A DNA stretch of 64,000 nucleotides from Spirosoma fluviale (GTDB lineage: Bacteria > Bacteroidota > Bacteroidia > Cytophagales > Spirosomataceae): NCBI RefSeq assembly GCF_900230225.1, contig NZ_OCNH01000001.1, forward strand, positions 744,001-808,000, in the 5' to 3' direction. Shown here one piece after another: positions 1 to 9,600 of this stretch (position 1 is its first letter; every line of letters starts with the position of its first letter). The translations under genes were made by a program, and so were the position numbers. Below the pieces are notes generated by a model. That model ran no database searches, had not been told where the DNA came from, and saw nothing but the letters and a program-made list of their open reading frames with translations.

Positions 1-1031
1 TTTTTCTCGTCTTCCGATTTTTGGGCGGTCTGGGCGTTGGTGCATCGTCGGTAGCGGCACCCATGTACATCACGGAGATTTCGCCCGCCAAATCGCGTGG
101 TAAGCTGGTTGGCATGTTCCAGTTCAATGTTGTGTTAGGCATACTGATCGCCTACCTCTCCAACTTTCTGTTGCAGGACCTCGGCAACGATGCGTGGCGC
201 TGGATGCTGGGTGTACAGGCGCTGCCTTCTCTGATCTTTCTGATTGCCGTGCTTAACATTCCGGAAAGCCCCCGCTGGCTGTTACTGGCCAAAGGTCGGG
301 TAGCTGAAGCCCGCGATGTGCTGAACATGATCGACCCCGAAACGGCCGACGAAACCTTACTGGCTCTGCAGGATAATGCTGAGCATCAGAACAAAAATGC
401 CCGGTTATTCTCCGGTCAGTATAACACCCCCGTTATGCTGGCTGTGCTGTTTGCCGTATTCAATCAGGTATCGGGTATCAACGCCATCATCTACTACGCC
501 CCCCGGATCTTTGAAATGACGGGCCTGGGTAAGAGTTCGGCGCTGTTGTCATCAGCGGGCATCGGTCTGGTGAACCTCGTTTTTACCATGATCTCCATGA
601 ACCTGATCGACCGCTTTGGCCGACGTACGCTCATGAAAATTGGCTCTGTGGGGCTCATTGTCACGCTGGCGTTGGTGGCGCGCGCTTTTTACGTGGAGGA
701 TTTCAGTGGTATGACCGTGCCGCTGCTGCTGTTCGGGTACATCGCTTTCTTTGGTTTCTCGCAGGGGGCCGTTATCTGGGTATTCATTTCGGAGATATTC
801 CCGAATGAAGTGCGGTCGGGTGGACAGGCGCTGGGTAGTTTCACCCACTGGTTCATGGCCGCCATTATTACGTTCTCATTTCCGTATCTGGCTGAACATT
901 TCGGCGGTGGAAACACTTTTCTGTTCTTTACCATCATGATGGTGTTGCAGCTCCTGTTCGTGGTGCGGCTCATGCCCGAAACAAAGGGTACCAGTCTTGA
1001 AAAAATTGAAAAAACATTCGTTGTCCATTAA
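1..1031 (+). CDS. Sugar porter (MFS), 5' truncated by window edge
   Basis: Proton-coupled or facilitative sugar uptake across the inner membrane is the family role. The frame is open from base 3 with no start, and about 342 residues remain of a family usually 440-480 long, so the first transmembrane segments are missing. Visible sugar-porter signatures are RFLGGLGVG at the edge, PESPRWLL near residue 86 of the visible part, and the terminal PETKG. The following sugar kinase begins 11 bp after the stop, and a GH32 hydrolase follows that, so the substrate is probably fructose or a fructoside released from sucrose or fructan. Substrate assignment is inference; the family call is firm. Confidence 0.93.
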   Translation, partial: FLVFRFLGGLGVGASSVAAPMYITEISPAKSRGKLVGMFQFNVVLGILIAYLSNFLLQDLGNDAWRWMLGVQALPSLIFLIAVLNIPESPRWLLLAKGRVAEARDVLNMIDPETADETLLALQDNAEHQNKNARLFSGQYNTPVMLAVLFAVFNQVSGINAIIYYAPRIFEMTGLGKSSALLSSAGIGLVNLVFTMISMNLIDRFGRRTLMKIGSVGLIVTLALVARAFYVEDFSGMTVPLLLFGYIAFFGFSQGAVIWVFISEIFPNEVRSGGQALGSFTHWFMAAIITFSFPYLAEHFGGGNTFLFFTIMMVLQLLFVVRLMPETKGTSLEKIEKTFVVH

Positions 1032-1042
1032 TCCTACTCATC

Positions 1043-1936
1043 ATGAATCCAACAATAACCTGTTTCGGCGAAATTCTTTGGGATGTATTACCCACCAGTA
1101 AGCAACCCGGCGGAGCGCCCATGAATGTGGCCGCTGATCTGCGAAATTTTGGTGTGAATTCTCAACTGATCAGTCGGGTTGGAAGCGATGAGCTAGGCCG
1201 TGAACTGCTCGATTTCCTGAGCCAGAAAGGACTTCCGCTGGATTTGGTTCAGGTGGGCCAAACACACCTGACGGGTGTAGCCAAAGCCAATATCTCGGAC
1301 CTGAACGAGGTGACCTATAAGATTGTCCAGCCGGTGGCCTGGGATTATATTCAACTGGAACCTAATCTGGTTGACGCGGTGCGGAATAGTGATTTGTTCG
1401 TGTATGGTAGTCTGGCCGCCCGCAGTCCGCAAACGTACCAAACATTGCTGGCCTTGCTGGAGGTGGCCCCCCGGAAAGCGTTCGACGTTAATCTGCGGGC
1501 TCCTCATTACACCCGTGCCATTGTGGAAGAACTGCTCGCCAAAGCAGACATTGTTAAACTGAACGAACACGAACTGGTCGAACTGTCGAGCTGGTACGGT
1601 GAAGAAAACGACCTGCACCGGGCTATGTACCAGATTCGTAGTCAGTACAGGCTTGAAAAACTCATCGTAACCCTGGGCGAGCATGGGGCTGTCCTGCTGG
1701 ACAGAGCCGGGCTGCACAGTCAGGTCGGGTTTCCGGTCGAGGTGGCCGATACAATTGGTAGCGGAGATGCGTTTCTGGCTGCTTTCCTGCACAAAACGTT
1801 ACAGGGCGAGACGCCCCGAAAAACCCTTGAGTTTGCCTGCGCTACCGGTGCCTATGTGGCTGGACAGCGCGGAGCGACGCCTTCGTTTACGGAGGAAATC
1901 ATTGTAAATCAGTACTTGATCTCGACAACCGTTTGA
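1043..1936 (+). CDS. PfkB-family sugar kinase, probable fructokinase
   Basis: A 297-residue ribokinase/PfkB-type cytosolic kinase that would phosphorylate an incoming sugar with ATP. The N-terminal CFGEILWD and PGGAPMNVA segments match the fructokinase-type sugar-binding region. The C-terminal PfkB signature DTIGSGDAF contains the catalytic base D242 and the anion-hole glycines. The length is normal for the family. It starts 11 bp after the sugar porter and is almost certainly co-transcribed with it. The GH32 enzyme downstream makes fructose the likely substrate, but a related ketose or adenosine-like substrate cannot be excluded from sequence alone. Confidence 0.9.
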   Translation: MNPTITCFGEILWDVLPTSKQPGGAPMNVAADLRNFGVNSQLISRVGSDELGRELLDFLSQKGLPLDLVQVGQTHLTGVAKANISDLNEVTYKIVQPVAWDYIQLEPNLVDAVRNSDLFVYGSLAARSPQTYQTLLALLEVAPRKAFDVNLRAPHYTRAIVEELLAKADIVKLNEHELVELSSWYGEENDLHRAMYQIRSQYRLEKLIVTLGEHGAVLLDRAGLHSQVGFPVEVADTIGSGDAFLAAFLHKTLQGETPRKTLEFACATGAYVAGQRGATPSFTEEIIVNQYLISTTV

Positions 1937-2155
1937 CTGGCTGTATGCCGTCGGCTCCCAAACTTTGCCCGGCGTGTCAGAAGCTACCTGTTTCGGTAAA
2001 GGCTTGAGCGATATTTTTAAGTAAATCTTATCCATAAAGGCTGTTATTGAGCCATTATATTAGGTTGGTAATGCAGTTTATTGAGGGGAGCGGCTCTTAT
2101 CCGAGTAGACTCCCCTCTATATCTTTCTTACCTTCACTCATCTGATCCAATCCCG

Positions 2156-3676
2156 ATGTACAAACTACTCCTGAACACTACCTTACTGGTTTTATTGACC
2201 TATAATGCCTTTAGTCAGGTAACCAAACCCGAGATTCACCGCCCTCAATACCATTTTTCGCCCAAAGCACACTGGATGAACGACCCCAATGGAATGGTTT
2301 ATCTGAAGGGTACGTACCACTTGTTTTTTCAGTATTATCCGGATGGCACCACCTGGGGACCTATGCACTGGGGGCACGCCACCAGCAAAGACATGGTTCG
2401 CTGGCAGGAGCAACCCATTGCTCTGTACCCCGATAGCCTGGGCTGGATTTTCTCGGGGAGTGCGGTCGTCGATGTGAATAACACCAGTGGTTTCGGCAAG
2501 AATGGGCAGACGCCTTTAGTTGCGATTTTTACGCACCATAATTCGAAAATGGAGAAGCAGAAATCGGATAAATTCCAGTACCAAAGTCTGGCGTATAGCC
2601 TCGATGAAGGTAAAACCTGGACCAAGTATGTCGGAAATCCGGTGCTGCCTAATCCCGGAATTATTGATTTTCGCGACCCCAAAGTTCGCTGGAATGATCA
2701 ATACAAAAAATGGATCATGACGCTGGCCACCAAAGACCGGATCACCTTCTACTCCTCGCCTAATCTTAAAAACTGGACGAAAGAGAGTGAGTTTGGCCGC
2801 GATCTGGGCGCGCACGGGGGCGTTTGGGAGTGTCCGGATCTGTTTCCGCTAACGCACAATGGGAAAAAAGTATGGGTCTTGCTGGTGAGTATCAATCCCG
2901 GCGGTCCTAACGGCGGATCGGCCACGCAGTATTTCCTGGGCGATTTCAACGGAAAAACCTTCACACCCAATTCCAAAGCTACTAAGTGGATGGACTTCGG
3001 CACCGATAACTACGCCGGGGTGACGTTCGCCAACACCGGCGAACGAACGATCCTGATGGGCTGGATGAGCAACTGGCAGTATGCCAACGTCGTACCTACC
3101 GATCCCTGGCGCAGCGCCAACACCGTTCCCCGTACACTGGGGCTGAAAGAAGTAAACAACGAGCTATTCCTGACCTCGGCTCCTGTAAAAGAGCTGGATG
3201 TGCTGAAGGGCGAAACTGTTCCGATGAAAAACCTGAACGTAAAAGGCGAATATGACCTGACGGCCAAAACGAAAAACGAGACAGGCCTATTTAAACTTGA
3301 CTTAGCTACCCAAAACACCACTGATTTTTCCATCGTGTTGGCCAATGAGCAGGGCAACGAGTTGGTGATCGGGTACGATAAAGCGGCTAACACGTATTAC
3401 ATCGACCGTAGTCGTTCGGGTAAGGTGGACTTCGAGAAGGGGTTCGGCAAGCGGCACACGGCTCCCCGATTGGCGGTAGATGGTAAGATTTCGCTCAACT
3501 TGCTCGTCGATGTGGCCTCTGTCGAGCTGTTTGCCGATAATGGACTTACCGTAATGACCGATATATTTTTCCCGAATACGCCGATGAACAAACTATCGAT
3601 CAAGTCGGCCACCGGTATTTCGATTTCCAGTTTGACCTATACTAAGATGGCATCTGCCGGTTCGAAAGGTCTATAG
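2156..3676 (+). CDS. Secreted glycoside hydrolase family 32 (levanase/invertase type)
   Basis: GH32 enzymes release fructose from sucrose, levan or inulin. The ATG at 2156 is chosen over the in-frame start at 2081 because it opens directly into a signal peptide (about residues 1-21, ending in AFSQ), giving 506 residues. The catalytic markers are all present: WMNDPNG with nucleophile D43, the RDPK transition-state motif, and an ECPD motif carrying the acid/base glutamate. The C-terminal third is the usual GH32 beta-sandwich. The 219 bp before it separate it from the kinase, so it may have its own promoter. Export fits a role in cutting fructans outside the inner membrane before uptake by the porter upstream. 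Confidence 0.94.
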   Translation: MYKLLLNTTLLVLLTYNAFSQVTKPEIHRPQYHFSPKAHWMNDPNGMVYLKGTYHLFFQYYPDGTTWGPMHWGHATSKDMVRWQEQPIALYPDSLGWIFSGSAVVDVNNTSGFGKNGQTPLVAIFTHHNSKMEKQKSDKFQYQSLAYSLDEGKTWTKYVGNPVLPNPGIIDFRDPKVRWNDQYKKWIMTLATKDRITFYSSPNLKNWTKESEFGRDLGAHGGVWECPDLFPLTHNGKKVWVLLVSINPGGPNGGSATQYFLGDFNGKTFTPNSKATKWMDFGTDNYAGVTFANTGERTILMGWMSNWQYANVVPTDPWRSANTVPRTLGLKEVNNELFLTSAPVKELDVLKGETVPMKNLNVKGEYDLTAKTKNETGLFKLDLATQNTTDFSIVLANEQGNELVIGYDKAANTYYIDRSRSGKVDFEKGFGKRHTAPRLAVDGKISLNLLVDVASVELFADNGLTVMTDIFFPNTPMNKLSIKSATGISISSLTYTKMASAGSKGL

Positions 3677-3754
3677 ATAAAACCAAAACCTATGGTAATT
3701 AATGTGTGCTGACAGCCCTGTTTTTAGTCGATAAAGACAAGCTGATTGTATTAA

Positions 3755-3790
3755 AAAAATGGTATCGAGAGATTTCCCGATACCATTTTT
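3755..3790. terminator. Bidirectional hairpin terminator
   Basis: A perfect 13-bp stem (3755-3767 with 3778-3790) encloses a 10-nt loop. The stem begins with a run of A and ends with a run of T, so it can act on both strands. It lies between the convergent GH32 gene and the small minus-strand gene at 3803. Confidence 0.85.
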
Positions 3791-3802
3791 GGTTTAGTGA
3801 AA

Positions 3803-4117
3803 CTAAGCCAAAAGTCTGGAATGCATATCCGTTTTTATCTGGTAAGTTATCGTTTGATTAGCCAGACGTAGCGCCTGCGCTATTCGGATGATTTGGTCAG
3901 CGAGTTTGCCCTGCTCTTCTATCTGAGCCCGATTGTAGTCGTACTGTCGTTGCGGCTCCCAATAAAAAAGCTCTGTTTTTGCATCATAGATGCCAATGGG
4001 TGTATGTTCTTCCAGCGAAAATAAATGCTCAAGAACAGAGATTGCTTCTGAATTTGTTCGACAACAAATGTGGTAGTACTGCTTTCTTAGCAGATAAACT
4101 ACAGAATACCGATTCAT
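3803..4117 (-). CDS. Small hypothetical protein, 104 aa
   Basis: Not recognised. The product is a soluble, mixed-charge protein beginning MNRYSVVYLL, with no signal peptide or transmembrane segment. It contains a central aromatic patch (LFYWEPQRQYDYN) and a C-terminal helix-prone stretch. Support for a real gene: it is read away from a 300-bp AT-rich region, it ends at a bidirectional terminator, and no competing frame covers the space. Codon use resembles its neighbours. No functional clue comes from context. Confidence 0.6.
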   Translation of the reverse strand: MNRYSVVYLLRKQYYHICCRTNSEAISVLEHLFSLEEHTPIGIYDAKTELFYWEPQRQYDYNRAQIEEQGKLADQIIRIAQALRLANQTITYQIKTDMHSRLLA

Positions 4118-4417
4118 ACGTTTTATAGTTAAGTTACGGAGGGTACTTTTATCGCAAAAGCCTGTCTTCTACCAACGGGTAAGTAGAAGTAAGTCGATCT
4201 GGTTTAAAGTTAAACAAATATATGTTTTTCATTTAATGTAAACATAAAATTTATATTAAAATTTATTGATAAACTTATAGGCGTTTTTTGGGCGTTCTTT
4301 AAGTTCTGTAGCTTTAGTCGATTTTTATATATGGTTTATAAATGTGGCTTCATAGGATGCTTACCGGCAAACTTCTGATTGTGGTTTGTGTTCAAGGAAA
4401 AAGTAGATACGTAAAAC
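4118..4417. promoter_or_regulatory. AT-rich divergent intergenic region
   Basis: 300 bp without a gene between two divergent genes (minus-strand gene ending its 5' side at 4117, plus-strand aldo/keto reductase at 4418). The stretch 4200-4345 is strikingly AT-rich with several TATA-like runs, so both promoters presumably lie here. No clear TAnnTTTG box could be picked with confidence, and no RNA gene or repeat was seen. Confidence 0.4.
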
Positions 4418-5455
4418 ATGGATTATCGGCAATTAGGCGCATCGGGATTACATGTTCCGGTGCTGAGTTTTGGCACGGCCACTTTCGGTGGTGGAAATGA
4501 TTTTTTTAAAGCCTGGGGAAGTACACAAACCGACGAAGCGGCCCGTCTGGTTAATCTTTGTCTGGATGCCGGGGTCAATCTGTTCGATACCGCCGATGTC
4601 TATTCGGACGGGCTATCGGAAGAGATTCTGGGTAAAGCCTTGCAGGGGTTGCGGGATAAAGTGCTGATTTCGACCAAAGCCACCTTTACCTTTGGCGAAG
4701 GTCCCAACAACCAGGGTTCGTCGCGTTTTCATCTGATGCGGCAGTGCGAAAGCAGCCTCAAACGGCTGAAAACCGATTATATCGACATTTATCACATGCA
4801 TGGTTTCGACGGGGTAACGCCCGTCGAAGAAACTCTGCGCACCCTCGACGACCTGATCCAGAGCGGTAAAGTACGTTACATTGCCTGCTCCAACTTTTCG
4901 GGATGGCATTTGATGAAGTCGCTGGCTATTTCCGAAAAATATGGGTGGAATCGCTACGTTGGTCATCAGGTCTATTACTCGCTGGTGAACCGCGAGTACG
5001 AATGGGAACTGATGCCGCTGGGTATCGACCAGAACGTTGGCGCCATCATTTGGAGTCCGCTGGCGGCTGGTCGGCTGGGTGGCAAATACCGCCGGAATCA
5101 GCCCATTCCGCCCGATAGCCGCGTGGCCCAGGGAGGCAGTCCCGTACCCGCTTTTGCCATCTCGGATGAGGTTTTCTATTCGATCATTGATGTGCTGGAC
5201 GAACTGGCCGAAGAAACCGGTAAAACTGTAGCTCAGATTTCCCTCAACTGGATATTGCAGCGCCCAACCGTGTCGACGCTGGTTATTGGCGCACGGAATG
5301 AAGAACAATTAAAACAGAATCTCGGTGCTGTTGGCTGGAACCTCACTACGGATCAGATAAAACGCCTGGATAAAGCCAGCGATGTGCCCACTATTTACCC
5401 GTATTGGCATCAACGGCAAAACCTGACGCTGAACCCCTTGCCCAGGTTTTATTGA
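4418..5455 (+). CDS. Aldo/keto reductase
   Basis: A 345-residue cytosolic NADPH-dependent oxidoreductase of the AKR superfamily (TIM barrel). The catalytic tetrad is visible: D57 and Y62 in the FDTADVY segment, K87 in STKATF, and H128 in DIYHMHGF. The cofactor end of the barrel shows the IACSNFSGW strand and a late IGARNEEQL segment that normally contacts the NADP phosphate. The closest recognisable type is the YajO/Tas-like or voltage-channel-beta-like branch, which reduces varied aldehydes. The true substrate is unknown. It stands alone and is followed by a hairpin. Confidence 0.92.
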   Translation: MDYRQLGASGLHVPVLSFGTATFGGGNDFFKAWGSTQTDEAARLVNLCLDAGVNLFDTADVYSDGLSEEILGKALQGLRDKVLISTKATFTFGEGPNNQGSSRFHLMRQCESSLKRLKTDYIDIYHMHGFDGVTPVEETLRTLDDLIQSGKVRYIACSNFSGWHLMKSLAISEKYGWNRYVGHQVYYSLVNREYEWELMPLGIDQNVGAIIWSPLAAGRLGGKYRRNQPIPPDSRVAQGGSPVPAFAISDEVFYSIIDVLDELAEETGKTVAQISLNWILQRPTVSTLVIGARNEEQLKQNLGAVGWNLTTDQIKRLDKASDVPTIYPYWHQRQNLTLNPLPRFY

Positions 5456-5456
5456 G

Positions 5457-5508
5457 AATTGTGTTTTTTTGTAGCCGGAATAAAGCTCCGGCTATAAAAC
5501 ACACAATT
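5457..5508. terminator. Composite hairpin after the aldo/keto reductase
   Basis: The core stem TAGCCGGA/TCCGGCTA (5472-5479 with 5487-5494) has a 7-nt loop and is flanked by complementary AATTGTGTTTT-like and AAAACACACAATT arms with a small T bulge. It begins 2 bp after the stop codon. It could terminate transcription of the reductase in either direction. Confidence 0.7.
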
Positions 5509-5528
5509 TACCTGCCACCCTTCTGCAC

Positions 5529-5885
5529 ATGATACACTTCAACCGTCTGGATCATATTTTACTCTGCATTCCGGAAGGAGCAACGGCCAGCGCCCGGGAG
5601 TTTTATAGTAACGTTCTGGGCCTTAGTGAAATACCGGGTAACCATCCCGCCGGAGCCATCTGGTTTGAGATAGCTGATATTCAGTTGCACCTTCGGGAAG
5701 AAGCCGGGAGCAGTTATTCGAAACGGCACCCGGCCTTTGAAGTAGCCAATCTGGACGAAGCCCGGGAAGCCCTGGCCGCTCAGGGTGTAGGGATCGAGTA
5801 TTCATCCGAGATAGACGGTCGCCAGCGGTTTTTCTTCCGCGACCCGTTCGACAATCGGATCGAGCTGCTTCAGTTTTCAGCGTAG
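5529..5885 (+). CDS. VOC-superfamily (glyoxalase/dioxygenase fold) protein
   Basis: 118 residues, the length of a single vicinal-oxygen-chelate module made of two beta-alpha-beta-beta-beta units. LDHILLCIPEG opens the first unit, and FRDPFDNRIELLQF is the typical closing strand. Likely metal ligands are H9, H54 or H67, and E112. The family includes glyoxalase I, dioxygenases and resistance proteins, so no reaction can be assigned. It is probably read alone or with the reductase upstream (73 bp away, with a hairpin between). Confidence 0.85.
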   Translation: MIHFNRLDHILLCIPEGATASAREFYSNVLGLSEIPGNHPAGAIWFEIADIQLHLREEAGSSYSKRHPAFEVANLDEAREALAAQGVGIEYSSEIDGRQRFFFRDPFDNRIELLQFSA

Positions 5886-5895
5886 TAACGTAACG

Positions 5896-5970
5896 ATTGT
5901 AGTACCGACCGTCCCGGTCGGGCATAAAACATATGGCATCACCCTCGACCGTCCCGGTCGGTACTACAAT
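5896..5970. repeat. REP-like palindromic element
   Basis: A 16-bp perfect inverted repeat (5896-5911 with 5955-5970) encloses two direct copies of CGACCGTCCCGGTCG at 5906-5920 and 5946-5960. Each copy is itself a 6-bp hairpin with a TCC loop. The nested direct and inverted arrangement resembles paired bacterial REP elements (BIME-like). It starts 10 bp after the VOC stop codon. No transposase is nearby. Confidence 0.8.
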
Positions 5971-6060
5971 ACCCGTTGGATTGGTTCTAAATTAGAGCAC
6001 TTTGTTTAACTTTAAGCGTTTTCGTGTTTAATTGGCGTTAAGAGCTTGCTATAGGGTCTT

Positions 6061-6447
6061 ATGAAATCAATTGTTGCGCTACTATTGGCCGGTCTGATGT
6101 TGGGAAGCAGTTTGCTGCCCGGCTTCAGCATTGACCAGTCGGCCAAGTGGGTCGAGCTGGTGCAGCATTACGAGCAGCACCGGCAAACGGATGCCCACCT
6201 GGGATTTATGGACTTTCTGGCGATGCACTACGGGGCCAATTCCGAACATCAGAAACATCCCAACCACAGCCATCAAAACCTGCCCACAGTAGGGCATTCC
6301 GTTCCTGCTTTTTCCTCGAACGCCGTTCGGCTGCATTTTTCTTCGGTTGTTGGGGCCATCCTGTCCAATAAAGCTGACTTCTTTCGCAAGGCCGATCTCT
6401 ATTCCTTTCTGGCCGTTTTCTCGCTGATCAATCCGCCCCGAGCGTAG
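6061..6447 (+). CDS. Exported His-rich small protein of metal-efflux operon
   Basis: 128 residues with an N-terminal hydrophobic signal segment (about residues 1-22). The centre is rich in histidine (the HYGANSEHQKHPNHSHQ region, about residues 57-75), which suggests metal binding in the periplasm. I do not recognise a named family, although small His-rich exported proteins commonly precede CzcA/CusA pumps in Bacteroidota. It lies 179 bp upstream of the RND gene in the same direction and is probably the first gene of the efflux operon. A metal sensing or buffering role is inference. Confidence 0.65.
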   Translation: MKSIVALLLAGLMLGSSLLPGFSIDQSAKWVELVQHYEQHRQTDAHLGFMDFLAMHYGANSEHQKHPNHSHQNLPTVGHSVPAFSSNAVRLHFSSVVGAILSNKADFFRKADLYSFLAVFSLINPPRA

Positions 6448-6626
6448 TTTCAAGTCTTTGTAAGCCTCTTTGTGCCCTTTTGGGTGCACACATCTTCTGT
6501 CAGAGTCTCTTTTCTGTATAATTTTTACTTATAGCTAACGTCAGTTGGCGTTGGTGGCTAGTATGTCGCCTATTTGTACCTGTCCGGCAGACAGGTACGC
6601 TTACCCGTTGATTCTGCCGCACTCTC

Positions 6627-9600
6627 ATGTTAAACGCAATCATCCAATTTTCCATCCGCAACAAGCTGATCATTGGCTTGTTCACCTTCGCCTTAGTGCT
6701 CTGGGGCGGCTGGTCGGCCACGCAGCTGCCGATTGATGCCGTTCCCGATATTACCAATAATCAGGTGCAGGTCATTACCAGCAGCCCATCGCTGGCGGCC
6801 GAAGACATCGAACGATTAGTGACGTTCCCCGTTGAAGTAAGCCTGTCGAATATTCCTGATCTGGTTGAAATTCGCTCGTTTTCGCGGTTTGGACTCTCTG
6901 TCGTTACGGTTGTCTTTACCGATGCGACCGACGTATACTGGGCCAGACAACAAATTGCCGAGCGACTTCAAAACGTAATTGGCCAGATTCCACCGGGAGT
7001 GGGTACGCCCGTAATGGCGCCTGTAACGACGGGACTGGGCGAAATATTCCAGTACACGGTCGTTCCGAAGAAAGGTTACGAGTCGAAGTATTCGCTAACC
7101 GATTTACGAACTATTCAGGACTGGACTATCCGGCGTGGGTTACTGGGAACACCCGGCGTGGCCGATGTCAGTGGGTTCGGGGGGCTATTGAAGCAGTACG
7201 AAATTGCCGTCGACCCCGACCGGCTTCGCAGTATGGGCATCACCATTACTGAAATTTTTACCGCCCTTCAACAGAACAATCAAAACACCGGGGGGGCGTA
7301 CATCGACAAAAAACCAAACGCCTTCTTCATTCGCTCCGATGGCCTGATTAGCTCGACGGATGATATTGCCGACATTGTTATTCACCTGAATGACCAGGGG
7401 TTACCCGTACGGGTGCGCGATGTGGCACAGGTGAACATGGGTTCGGCGGTGCGTTACGGAGCCGTAACCCGCAATGGTGAGGGCGAAGCCGTGGGCGCTA
7501 TTGTGATGATGATCAAAGGCGAGAACTCATCGGCGGTCATTAAGCGGGTAAAAGCGAAAATTGCCGAGATTGAGAAAACACTTCCCGAGGGTGTTCAGAT
7601 TGTGCCGTTTCTGGATCGTACAAAAATGGTGAACAGCGCCATTGGTACCGTTGAGCGAAACCTGCTGGAAGGAGCCATTATTGTCATTTTTGTGCTGGTG
7701 TTGCTGCTGGGTAATTTCCGGGCGGGTTTTGTTGTGGCATCGGTTATCCCACTGGCGTTGCTGTTCGCCATTTCCATGATGAATTTGTTTGGCGTGTCGG
7801 GCAACCTGATGAGCCTGGGCGCTATTGACTTCGGACTCATCGTAGATGGAGCCGTCATTATCGTTGAGGCTACGCTTCATCATATTACCTTACGCAATAA
7901 GAACAAAACGCTGACGCAGGATGAAATGGATGAGGAAGTGTTTCTGTCGGCGGCCCGGATTCGTTCATCGGCGGCTTTTGGCGAGATCATCATCCTGATC
8001 GTTTACCTCCCCATTCTGGCTCTGTCGGGCATCGAGGGAAAGATGTTCCGTCCCATGGCCCTTACGGTGGCCTTCGCCATTCTGGGCGCATTTATTCTGT
8101 CGATCACCTACGTGCCCATGATTTCGGCGTTAATGCTGAATAAGAAAATCGTGCACAAGGAGACGCTGTCGGACAGGATCATGAAACGGATTTACCGATT
8201 CTATGAACCGCTGCTTCTGCGGGCTCTGAAAAATCGGCTGCTTGTTTTAACCGGTGCTGTGTCGCTGCTGGTGGTTACCGTGTTCCTGTTCGGTCGAATG
8301 GGCGGGGAGTTTATCCCGCAACTGGACGAGGGCGATTTTGCCGTCGATACGCGCACACTAACGGGCAGCTCACTCTCCGAAACAGTAGACGCCACCCTGA
8401 AAGCCGAACGAATTCTGCTCAACCAGTTTCCCGAAGTAGAGCAGGTTGTGGCCAAGATCGGGTCCGGCGAAATTCCAACCGACCCGATGGCCATTGAAGC
8501 CGCTGATCAGATGGTCATTCTAAAGCCAAAAGACGAATGGACTTCGGCCACCACGCGTGATGAACTCGCCACCAAAATGTCGGAAGCGTTGTCCGTTATT
8601 CCCGGCGTAACGTTTGGGTTCCAGCAGCCGGTACAGATGCGATTCAATGAATTGATGACCGGTGCCCGGCAGGATGTAGCCCTGAAAATTTACGGCGACG
8701 ACCTCGCTCAACTCGCCAAACAGGCCGATAACGTAGGCCGGATCATTCGTACCATCGACGGAGCGGAGGATTTGTATGTGGAGCAGGTGGGCGGGCTTTC
8801 CCAGATTCTTATTAAGCTCGACCGGGCGCAGATTGCCAAATTTGGTCTGAACGTGTCGGATGTGAACCGGGTCATTAATACCGCGTTTGCCGGTCAGTCG
8901 GCGGGGCTGGTGTTTGAAGGAGAAAAACGATTCGATCTGGTTGTTCGACTGGCCGCCGAGAAACGGCAGAGTATCGAGGATATTCAAAATATGTACATTT
9001 CCGTACCCGCAGGGCCATCGGGTTCCGGGGGGCAGATTCCGCTCGGTCAGGTGGCTTCGGTCACGATGGAGCAGGCACCCAACCAGATTCAACGCGATAA
9101 CACTCACCGGCGTATTACGCTGGGTTTCAACGTACGGGGACGCGATGTAGAAAGTATTGTCGCCGAATTACAGCAAAAAATCGGGCAAAAAATCAAATTT
9201 CCGCCGGGCTATTACATAACCTACGGCGGGCAGTTTCAGAACCTGGTTGAGGCCAAGGAACGATTAGCAATCGCCGTTCCCATTGCGCTGGGACTAATTT
9301 TTGCCCTGCTCTTTTTTACGTTCAATTCTGTTCGGCAAAGCTTATTAATCTTTATGGCGATTCCCATGGCCGCCATTGGTGGAGTTTTTGCGTTGCTGCT
9401 GCGCGATATGCCCTTTAGTATTTCGGCCGGAGTGGGTTTCATTGCCTTGTTCGGGGTATCGGTGCTGAACGGGATCGTGCTGATTGCGGAGTTTAACCGA
9501 CTCCGGCACGAAGAGGGTCTGACGGACATGATCGAAATAATACGGCAGGGTACCGAAGTGCGGTTGCGCCCGGTGATCATGACGGCTCTGGTAGCTTCGT

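Noticed and set aside
2081..2155. Longer N-terminus of the GH32 enzyme
   Set aside because: The extra residues precede a perfect signal peptide, so the start at 2156 is favoured.
4613..5308. Long antisense ORF inside the aldo/keto reductase
   Set aside because: It is a shadow of a gene with all catalytic motifs and has no family features; the same applies to other long antisense frames, for example within 19252-20106 and 8520-9107.
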